In this document: positions 6,920 to 11,781 of the stretch, one piece after another
How the letters are laid out: each line of letters opens with the position of its first letter
Numbering within the stretch: position 1 is the stretch's first letter
Source of the DNA: DATJOQ01 sp050010455
Lineage (GTDB): Bacteria; Desulfobacterota; Binatia; Binatales; Binataceae
Length of the DNA: 11,781 nucleotides
Assembly: GCA_050010455.1 (NCBI GenBank)
Contig: JBEKLA010000120.1
Coordinates: forward strand, 1 to 11,781
Direction of reading: 5' to 3'
Position numbers and translations under genes: made by a program
The notes under the pieces: model-generated
What the model saw: the letters and a program-made list of their open reading frames with translations, nothing else
The model's database searches: none
What the model was told of the DNA's origin: nothing

Positions 6920-7927
6920 TCAGCGGTCGATATTCTGAACGGTCGCGCCCCGGCGCTCAACGGCCGCCTCCGTCGCGGGCCGCGAAAAGAAGAATCCTTC
7001 GAACAGTTCCAACGCCTGCCGCGCTCCACGTTCAGCATCAACCCATACGATCTCGGTATCGCGACGAAACCACGTAAGCTGGCGTTTGGCAAGCCTGCGA
7101 GTATCGCGCTTCGCCAGCGCGATCGCTTCATCCATCGTGAATTCGCCGCGCATGGCGGCGGCAACATGCTTGTAACCAATCGTGCTAAGCGGCGGCGCCT
7201 CGGGCCGATAGCCCGCAGCAAGCAGCGTTCTGGTTTCTTCGACGAGTCCCGCCGCGATCATCTCGTCGAAGCGCCGATCGATCGCCTCATACAAGCGCTC
7301 GCGCGGCAGATGCAATCCGACGGTGAGGCTGTCGTAGACGGGCTCGGCAAAAGCGTGGCGGCGCTGATGGGCGCTGATTGTCATGCCGGTCAGGCGAAAA
7401 ACTTCGAGCGCACGCACGATTCGGTAAAGATCGTGCGGTTCAAGCCGCCCGGCTGAGTCCGCGTCCACCTCGGACAGTTGGCGGTACAGATACTCGACTC
7501 CGTGCTGATCGGCGAGCGCGGCAAGCTCGCGGCGAATCTCGGGCGAGGCCGGCGGTCCGTCGAAAATCCCGCGCTTGAGCACCTTCAGATAGAAGCCGCT
7601 GCCGCCCGCCACCATCACCGGCCGCCCGCGCCGCGCGATTTCCGCGATCGCGTCGCGCGCGAGATCGCGGAAACGCGCCACGTCGAGCGGATGGTCAGGC
7701 GCGCACACGTCAATCAGATGATGGGGCACGCGGCGGCGCTCGGCCGCGCCGGGCTTCGCCGTGCCGATATCCATCCCGCGATAGAGCAGGCGCGAATCGG
7801 CGTTCACGATCTCGGCGCCAAGGCGCTCGGCGATATCAAGCGTCAGCGCCGACTTGCCAATTCCGGTGGGGCCGACGATAAACCCTACACGGATTCGCGG
7901 ATCGGATTTCGTGGAAGCGAGCGTCAA
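6920..7927 (-). CDS. miaA: tRNA dimethylallyltransferase
   Basis: MiaA adds a dimethylallyl group to N6 of A37 in tRNAs that read UNN codons, which improves codon-anticodon stability. The protein has 335 residues, slightly longer than E. coli MiaA (316). It shows a P-loop GPTGIGKS (19-26), NADSRLLYRGMDIGTAKP (42-59), VPHHLIDV, AGGSGFYLK, RALEVFRLTGMTIS and the C-terminal STIGYKHV...RLAKRQLTWFR block, all family hallmarks in the usual order. The start is taken as the TTG at 7927, whose TG is shared with the TGA stop of mutL (TTGA, a 4-base overlap). A GGATG lies 8 bases upstream. Longer in-frame extensions run through mutL coding sequence and carry no family similarity. The mutL-miaA pairing is widespread, though hfq, which often follows, is absent and accA takes its place. 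Confidence 0.95.
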   Translation of the reverse strand: MTLASTKSDPRIRVGFIVGPTGIGKSALTLDIAERLGAEIVNADSRLLYRGMDIGTAKPGAAERRRVPHHLIDVCAPDHPLDVARFRDLARDAIAEIARRGRPVMVAGGSGFYLKVLKRGIFDGPPASPEIRRELAALADQHGVEYLYRQLSEVDADSAGRLEPHDLYRIVRALEVFRLTGMTISAHQRRHAFAEPVYDSLTVGLHLPRERLYEAIDRRFDEMIAAGLVEETRTLLAAGYRPEAPPLSTIGYKHVAAAMRGEFTMDEAIALAKRDTRRLAKRQLTWFRRDTEIVWVDAERGARQALELFEGFFFSRPATEAAVERRGATVQNIDR

Positions 7928-9840
7928 CGGCGAAACATCCGCTCGATCTGGCCGCGTCCGAACTGGATATGCACCGGCCGGCCGTGAGGACAGTTGGTTT
8001 TGAACTGGGTACGATCGAGCTGCGCCAGCAGTTCGCGGATTTCGCGCTCTTCGAGCACGCGTCCGACTCGCACCGAGCCATGACAGGCGAGCTGCTTGAG
8101 GCAATCGTCGAAGGCTTGCTCGCCCCGCAACTCGAATCCGCTCTCGCCCATGCTATCGATCATATCGGCGAGCAGTTTGACACCGGCCTCGGCGCCGAAC
8201 ACCGCCGGCGCTCCCTTGAGCAGTATCGTGGCCGGACCGAACGGCTCGACCTCGAATCCTAGCGCGCGCAGTTGCGGCACCGCGGCCTGGATTTGCGCCG
8301 CGCGGGCGCTATCCAACTCGAGCGGCTCGGGCACGAGCCGCGCCTGCACCTGGATTCCGCCGTTTCTCAGCTCGCCGCGCAGCCTCTCGAACGTGACGCG
8401 CTCGTGCGCTGCGTGCTGATCGACCAGCATCAATCCATCGTCGCTCTCCAGCGCGATATAGCCCGCGAATACCTGGCCGATTATTCGCAACCGCGAATAC
8501 ATCGGAATCACCGCCCCGCTCTTTGCGAGCGCGGGCGCCAGCTGATTCACGACCGCCGCATTCGAGGACGACGAAGCGCCAACGACCGCGACCGCTTCCG
8601 CCACTTCGGCGACCGCGGCACGGACGCCGCTTGACGCACTGCGATCGTAGCCCATCGCGAGCGCCGGCTGCTCGGGCCGCGCCGCGACGGGCGCGGCATC
8701 GAGCACCAGGCGCAGCGGCCGCGCCGCATCCGCCTCGTCGATTACCTGTGGCGGATTAGCGTCACCGACGCGCCCGTCGCCATCCGGGGGCGCGGCGGCG
8801 GCGCCCGCAGGCGCAATCGCCGCGCCCCCGGATGATGCCACGCCAGTTTGATTTGCCAGCCTGTTGCGCAGCGCGTAATAGACCGCCTCGAAGACCGCAT
8901 TCGAGCGCCGAAAACGCACCTCGGTCTTCATCGGATGGACGTTGACGTCGACCTCGCCGGCACTAACCTCGAGGTCCAGGACAACCGCGGGATAGCGCCC
9001 GCGCGGCAGCAGCGTCGCGTAGGCCTGCGCGATCGCGCGCGCCAGCAGCCGGTCGCGCACCGCGCGCCCGTTGACGAACGTGAACAGCATCCGCGCGGTC
9101 GGAAACGAATCCTGGCTGACGGTCGCGAGTCCTTTCACGCGTATCGCGTCGCGCTCGAGCGCAAACGGAATCATGCGTTCCGCAAGCTTGGGTCCGAAAA
9201 GCTGCCGGATACGCTCGAGCAGGCCGCGCGCGCGCGCGAGTTCCAGCGTCGGGCGGCCGTCGGCGATTAGCGCGAACGCGACGCCATAATTGCCGAGCGC
9301 CAGGCGCTGCACCGCCTCGGCGATCGCGCTCTGTTCGGTGGGCGGCTGCTTCAGGAACTTGAGCCGCGCCGGGGTGTTGAAAAAAAGCTCGCGCGCCTCG
9401 ATCCGCGTCCCCGCCGCCATCGCGCATTCGCGCTCCGCGGTGACCTCGCCGCCGACCACGCTAAGATGAACCCCGGTCATGTCCTCGGGCCGCCGCGTCT
9501 TGAGTTCCAGGCGCGATACGCTGGCGATCGAGGCCAGCGCTTCGCCGCGGAAACCGAGCGTGCCAATCGCAGCCAGGTCGGCAGCGTCGCGGATTTTCGA
9601 CGTCGCATGGCGGCGCAGACACAGGATCGCGTCAGCACGGCTCATCCCGCAGCCGTCGTCGGTGATGGCGATTAATTCGCGCCCGCCGCCGGAAATCTCG
9701 ATACTGATCGAGCGCGCGCCGGCGTCGAGCGAGTTTTCGATCAGCTCCTTGACTGCGGAGGCGGGCCGCTCGACTACCTCGCCGGCCGCGATTTGGCTGG
9801 CGACCTGCTCGGGGAGAATGTGAATCAGACGTTCTGCCAT
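7924..9840 (-). CDS. mutL: DNA mismatch repair protein MutL (endonuclease-type)
   Basis: This 638-residue protein couples mismatch recognition by MutS to strand incision. The N-terminal GHKL ATPase carries QIAAGEVVERPASAVKELIE (16-35, with Glu32 and Asn36 at the catalytic and Mg positions), DDGCGM (61-66), RRHATSK (76-82) and GTLGFRGEALAS (93-104). The ATPase and transducer domains end near residue 331. An Ala/Gly/Ser/Pro-rich linker of about 115 residues follows. The C-terminal dimerisation domain contains DQHAAHERVTFE (474-485), an exact match to the DQHA(X)2E(X)4E metal-binding endonuclease motif, and also ACHGSVRVG (585-593) and CPHGRP (617-622). This predicts a self-nicking MutL rather than the MutH-dependent E. 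coli type. The ATG at 9840 is chosen because AERLIHILPEQVASQIAAGE matches the conserved N-terminus. Two DNA oddities lie inside it: a 54-bp hairpin in the linker and a (CG)7 tract. Confidence 0.97.
   Translation of the reverse strand: MAERLIHILPEQVASQIAAGEVVERPASAVKELIENSLDAGARSISIEISGGGRELIAITDDGCGMSRADAILCLRRHATSKIRDAADLAAIGTLGFRGEALASIASVSRLELKTRRPEDMTGVHLSVVGGEVTAERECAMAAGTRIEARELFFNTPARLKFLKQPPTEQSAIAEAVQRLALGNYGVAFALIADGRPTLELARARGLLERIRQLFGPKLAERMIPFALERDAIRVKGLATVSQDSFPTARMLFTFVNGRAVRDRLLARAIAQAYATLLPRGRYPAVVLDLEVSAGEVDVNVHPMKTEVRFRRSNAVFEAVYYALRNRLANQTGVASSGGAAIAPAGAAAAPPDGDGRVGDANPPQVIDEADAARPLRLVLDAAPVAARPEQPALAMGYDRSASSGVRAAVAEVAEAVAVVGASSSSNAAVVNQLAPALAKSGAVIPMYSRLRIIGQVFAGYIALESDDGLMLVDQHAAHERVTFERLRGELRNGGIQVQARLVPEPLELDSARAAQIQAAVPQLRALGFEVEPFGPATILLKGAPAVFGAEAGVKLLADMIDSMGESGFELRGEQAFDDCLKQLACHGSVRVGRVLEEREIRELLAQLDRTQFKTNCPHGRPVHIQFGRGQIERMFRR
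8781..8834. repeat. Perfect 17-bp inverted repeat within the mutL linker
   Basis: The arms are 8781-8797 and 8818-8834: CATCCGGGGGCGCGGCG and its exact reverse complement. They are separated by 20 bases, and inside that loop GCGCC (8801-8805) and GGCGC (8810-8814) form a further 5-bp stem with a 4-base loop. The whole unit is 54 bp, a multiple of three. It encodes about residues 336-354 of MutL, in the disordered Ala/Gly/Pro-rich linker. Nothing else in the window shows an inverted repeat this long. It may be a palindromic element inserted in frame, or composition-driven coincidence in a GC-rich linker. Confidence 0.8.
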
Positions 9841-9858
9841 CGGAAGGCTGCCGGCTAG

Positions 9859-9887
9859 ATTATCAGGCCCGGCCGCCGCGTTTACAA
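9859..9887 (-). promoter_or_regulatory. Candidate sigma70-type promoter for the mutL gene run
   Basis: On the minus strand a -35 TTGTAA (9887-9882, 4 of 6 to consensus) and a -10 GATAAT (9864-9859, 5 of 6) are separated by exactly 17 bases. Transcription would start near 9852, leaving a 5' leader of only about 12 bases before the mutL ATG. That fits the lack of any Shine-Dalgarno sequence there. It lies in the 142-base divergent region between mutL and rpmB and would drive the downstream nine-gene run. Confidence 0.45.
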
Positions 9888-9982
9888 GCAAGCTCGCAGA
9901 TCTGGAAGGATGCTCTTTCCACCGGCCGTCACTCCCGCTAGGCTAAGATGTTTAGTCTGAGCGTCATGTCGGAGCATTGCGA

Positions 9983-10171
9983 ATGAGGAATTGTGCGATC
10001 TGTGGCAAGCAGCCCTCGGTTGGCAACAACGTCAGCCATGCCAACAACCGGACCAAGCGCCGATGGCGCCCCAATTTGCAGGAAGTGCGCGCCGCGATCG
10101 GCGGCGGCGTCAGACGCATTTTGGTCTGCACGCGATGCATCCGTAGCGGTAAGGTCAAGAAGAGCGCCTGA
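9983..10171 (+). CDS. rpmB: 50S ribosomal protein L28
   Basis: This is a 62-residue basic ribosomal protein of the large subunit. It begins MRNCAICGKQPSVGNNVSHANNRTKRRWRPNL, a typical L28 N-terminus. It retains four cysteines in two pairs (Cys4, Cys7, Cys49, Cys52), so it is the zinc-ribbon form of L28 rather than the cysteine-free paralogue that some bacteria express under zinc limitation. A good Shine-Dalgarno GGAG (9971-9974) stands 8 bases before the ATG. A TTG two codons upstream would sit too close to it. The gene is divergent from mutL and is followed after 10 bases by a secreted-protein gene on the same strand. I see no convincing promoter hexamers upstream, only a weak TAAGAT at 9944-9949. 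Confidence 0.96.
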   Translation: MRNCAICGKQPSVGNNVSHANNRTKRRWRPNLQEVRAAIGGGVRRILVCTRCIRSGKVKKSA

Positions 10172-10181
10172 CACGCATCCG

Positions 10182-10709
10182 ATGCGAACGCGGCCGTCCC
10201 TTGAGTCCGAGCGTAATCGTCCGCGTCGAGTGCCGCGCGGGATAGCGCTCATCGCTGCGGCATTGCTGGCGCTGACGGCGCTGATATCGCCGAGCGTGCC
10301 GAGTTTTGCGTTCGGACGACAAACGTTCGTCAGCGGAACATTGACGACTCCAGAGGGGCGTCCTGCTCCCGATCGCCAGATCCATTTCGAAAATCGCGTG
10401 AGCGGCGTTCTGTATCTGATGCGGACCGATGCCGATGGCAGTTTCGCAACCCATCTTCCGCCGGGCGTCTACGACCTGCGCGAGGAGAGCGGCACGATTA
10501 TCCGCCGCGGGATAGCGGTCAGCGAGATCGACGCCGACATCGGTAAAGTATCCGAGCCGGTAGCCGGCTTCTGGTTTGATCCGTTCCAATTCGAGCAACT
10601 CGGCGAGAGGATTATCGATAGTCCCGCGCCCGCGACTGCCAACCTGCCGGGCAGCACTATGGAAACCCATCCCGTACCAGCGCCTTCGCCCTCCGCAGCC
10701 CCGAGATAA
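10182..10709 (+). CDS. Secreted/envelope protein with carboxypeptidase-regulatory-like domain, function unknown
   Basis: This is a 175-residue protein that I cannot name. The N-terminus is Arg-rich (RNRPRRVPRG, 11-20) and is followed by a hydrophobic stretch (about 21-39, IALIAAALLALTALISP) and a plausible signal-peptidase site after SFA near residue 43. Residues about 49-118 begin FVSGTLTTPEGRPAPDRQIHF and continue through TDADGSFATHLPPGVYDLR. This is the pattern of the carboxypeptidase regulatory-like (transthyretin/Ig-type beta-sandwich) domain seen in many exported proteins. The C-terminus is Pro/Ala-rich (PVPAPSPSAAPR). No catalytic motif is visible, so a structural or binding role outside the cytoplasm is the most that can be inferred. 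The ATG at 10182 lies 10 bases after rpmB and lacks a clear ribosome-binding site. GTG at 10230 is an alternative that still keeps the hydrophobic segment. Reading upstream in this frame only shadows rpmB. Confidence 0.75.
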   Translation: MRTRPSLESERNRPRRVPRGIALIAAALLALTALISPSVPSFAFGRQTFVSGTLTTPEGRPAPDRQIHFENRVSGVLYLMRTDADGSFATHLPPGVYDLREESGTIIRRGIAVSEIDADIGKVSEPVAGFWFDPFQFEQLGERIIDSPAPATANLPGSTMETHPVPAPSPSAAPR

Positions 10710-10710
10710 C

Positions 10711-10730
10711 GTCGCCGATTCGGCGATTTG
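10711..10730. terminator. Possible bidirectional terminator between convergent genes
   Basis: A 6-bp stem with a 3-base loop (TCGCCG-ATT-CGGCGA, 10712-10726) lies in the 35-base gap between the stop codons of the plus-strand secreted-protein gene and the minus-strand CBS gene. Only a short TTTG follows on the plus strand, and no T-run follows on the minus strand. The position is right but the signal is weak. Confidence 0.35.
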
Positions 10731-10744
10731 GTGTCGACCTGGCC

Positions 10745-11269
10745 TCAGCCGCCCTCGCGATTCTGGAAGGCCACGCGCGGATCGGGCGGTAGGTTCAGCA
10801 TCTCCTTGCGGAAGAAATCGCTCAGGTATTCGATTAGCTCGCGCATCGATACGACGCCCACCGGGCGTCCGTGATCGTCGACCAGCGGGATATGCCGGAA
10901 GCCCTCGACTACCATCCGGTTGAGCGCAAACGCGACGCTGGCCTCGGCGGGCAGCGAAACCGGATCGCGAGTCATATAGTCAGCGACTTTGGCTTGTTTC
11001 AGATCGATCGACAGACCGGCGATCTTCAACAACACGTCGCGCTCGGTGAAGATACCGGCGAGCTTCTCGCCGTCAACCACCAGTACGCATCCGCGCCGCT
11101 CCTTTTGCATCGCCGCGATCGCCTCGGCCAGGCCGGCGTCGGGGCCGACGACGGCCGTGGGATGACTCATGGCGTCGCTCAGGCGCTCGTGTATCAGTAC
11201 GGATTCCAGATCGGTTGGGCCGGGAAGTTCTTCCTCTTTCGCCCGATCGATTTCGTCTTCGTGAGACAT
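10745..11269 (-). CDS. Tandem CBS-domain protein
   Basis: This 174-residue soluble protein consists of a CBS pair (Bateman module) with short flanks. CBS1 spans about residues 34-85 (MSHPTAVVGPDAGLAEAIAAM...GCVLVVD...LAGIFTERDVL). CBS2 spans about 97-150 (DYMTRDPVSLPAEASVAFALNRMVVEGFRHIPLVDDHGRPVGVVSMRELIEYL). Such modules bind adenine nucleotides or S-adenosylmethionine and usually sense energy state. With no catalytic domain attached, the partner or target here cannot be told from sequence. The N-terminus is acidic (SHEDEIDRAKEEE). The ATG at 11269 is supported by the strongest ribosome-binding site in the window, GGAGGAG at 11283-11277, and a candidate promoter lies upstream. It follows moaA on the same strand after 125 bases, probably as its own transcription unit. 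Confidence 0.9.
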   Translation of the reverse strand: MSHEDEIDRAKEEELPGPTDLESVLIHERLSDAMSHPTAVVGPDAGLAEAIAAMQKERRGCVLVVDGEKLAGIFTERDVLLKIAGLSIDLKQAKVADYMTRDPVSLPAEASVAFALNRMVVEGFRHIPLVDDHGRPVGVVSMRELIEYLSDFFRKEMLNLPPDPRVAFQNREGG

Positions 11270-11311
11270 TGAGGATCTCCTCCCAACGCGGAGATAATTT
11301 CGGAGAACCTT

Positions 11312-11340
11312 ATGCTAGGCGCTTGATTATGGCTTCGCAA
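11312..11340 (-). promoter_or_regulatory. Candidate promoter of the CBS-domain gene
   Basis: On the minus strand TTGCGA (11340-11335) and TAGCAT (11317-11312), each 4 of 6 to the sigma70 consensus, are separated by 17 bases. Transcription would begin near 11305, giving a leader of about 35 bases that contains the strong GGAGGAG ribosome-binding site. The spacing is ideal but the hexamers are mediocre. Confidence 0.35.
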
Positions 11341-11394
11341 GGCGGTAACAGCGAGCGGCCCATGACGCTTCCGCGACGGCCTGTTACAGATCGC

Positions 11395-11781
11395 TCAACC
11401 GCCGATCTGGTACATCGAGCGTTCGTGGGTCGAGCGGCCTTGCAGCAGATGATGGCCGGTGGGCTTGAGCGTCACCGCGCGCATCAGGATCTCGCCGATC
11501 TCTTCCTGCGACGCGCCCGAGCGCAGCGCCTTGCGCACGTCTAGCTCATCGTCGTTAAGCAGGCAGAGATGGAACTTGCCGTCCGCGGTCAGCCGCATCC
11601 GGTTGCAGGCGCCGCAGTACGGCTCGCTGACCGGGCTGATAAAACCGATCACGCCGCGGGCGCCGCGCAGGCGATAGTTGCGCGCCTCGTCGGAGGGATT
11701 GTTCGATTCGAGCTCGTCCAGCGGACCAAGCTCGGTCTCGATTCGGCTGCGGGTCTCGATATTGGAAACGTAGCGTTTGAT
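11395..11781 (-). CDS. moaA: GTP 3',8-cyclase, molybdenum cofactor biosynthesis (partial, C-terminal)
   Basis: These are the last 128 codons of MoaA; the start lies beyond the right edge of the window. MoaA is a radical-SAM enzyme that, with MoaC, converts GTP to cyclic pyranopterin monophosphate, the first step to molybdenum cofactor. The visible part holds the C-terminal [4Fe-4S] cluster motif C-x2-C-x13-C (CGACNRMRLTADGKFHLC), which binds the substrate cluster. It also contains the preceding GVIGFISPVSEPY block and a C-terminus ending in Gly-Gly (MYQIGG), the conserved MoaA tail. The N-terminal CxxxCxxC radical-SAM cluster is outside the window. The gene is on the same strand as the downstream CBS gene. 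I see no intrinsic terminator after it. Confidence 0.95.
   Translation of the reverse strand: MKRYVSNIETRSRIETELGPLDELESNNPSDEARNYRLRGARGVIGFISPVSEPYCGACNRMRLTADGKFHLCLLNDDELDVRKALRSGASQEEIGEILMRAVTLKPTGHHLLQGRSTHERSMYQIGG

Noticed and set aside
5783..7456. 557-codon open frame on the plus strand opposite pheA, accA and miaA
   Set aside because: It crosses three well-supported minus-strand genes, shows no domain pattern, and is a codon-bias shadow.
7928..8104. N-terminal extension of miaA into mutL
   Set aside because: The extension is Arg/Ala-rich shadow sequence of mutL. The TTGA overlap start gives a normal MiaA N-terminus.
9993..10181. Upstream extension of the secreted-protein frame through rpmB
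   Set aside because: It lies wholly in another frame of the conserved L28 gene. Starting at 10182 gives a sensible signal-peptide-like N-terminus.
11345..11387. Intrinsic terminator of moaA
   Set aside because: The 7-bp inverted repeat has a 29-base spacer and no following T-run on the minus strand, so it does not meet terminator criteria.
1..11781. tRNA genes, CRISPR array, insertion sequences, phage or defence genes
   Set aside because: No cloverleaf, regularly spaced repeats, transposase or integrase motifs, or defence domains were seen. Every stretch longer than about 145 bases is accounted for by housekeeping coding sequence or the one unnamed secreted protein.

Overview
This is a gene-dense, high-GC bacterial chromosomal segment made almost entirely of housekeeping genes. 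No gap between genes exceeds about 145 bases. I see no mobile element, CRISPR array, tRNA or rRNA gene. The run pheA-hisC-tyrA-cmk-rpsA-ihfB resembles the aromatic-amino-acid/cmk/rpsA cluster of Geobacter-like former Deltaproteobacteria, and cmk-rpsA-ihfB is also adjacent in Gammaproteobacteria. My best guess is an uncultured member of a Desulfobacterota-, Binatota- or Myxococcota-like lineage. That placement is an inference from gene order and protein style, with low to moderate confidence.

Layout. Positions 1-9840 carry nine genes in a row on the minus strand. In transcription order they are mutL, miaA, accA, pheA, hisC, tyrA, cmk, rpsA and ihfB (cut by the left window edge). They are separated by a 4-base overlap to 75 bases, so most are probably co-transcribed. 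A sigma70-like promoter lies just upstream of mutL, and a second candidate promoter for rpsA lies inside the 3' end of cmk. On the plus strand, diverging from mutL, are rpmB (ribosomal protein L28, 9983-10171) and, 10 bases further on, an unnamed secreted or envelope protein with a carboxypeptidase-regulatory-like fold. They converge on a minus-strand gene for a tandem CBS-domain protein (10745-11269), with a small hairpin between the stop codons. The right edge holds the C-terminal third of moaA (molybdenum cofactor synthesis) on the minus strand.

How the genes fit together. PheA (chorismate mutase, prephenate dehydratase and ACT domain), TyrA (prephenate dehydrogenase) and a HisC-type aminotransferase make a complete branch from chorismate to phenylalanine and tyrosine. 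MutL and MiaA serve mismatch repair and tRNA modification. AccA is half of the acetyl-CoA carboxyltransferase. Cmk, S1 and IHF-beta serve nucleotide metabolism, translation initiation and nucleoid architecture.

I did not find a clearly new multi-gene system. The most notable signals are sub-genic. One is a 17-bp perfect inverted repeat spanning 54 bp inside the mutL linker. Another is a 20-bp palindrome overlapping the -35 region of a putative rpsA promoter inside cmk. A third is a double substitution in a highly conserved AccA motif. Several genes in the run also have non-ATG starts and weak or absent Shine-Dalgarno sequences.
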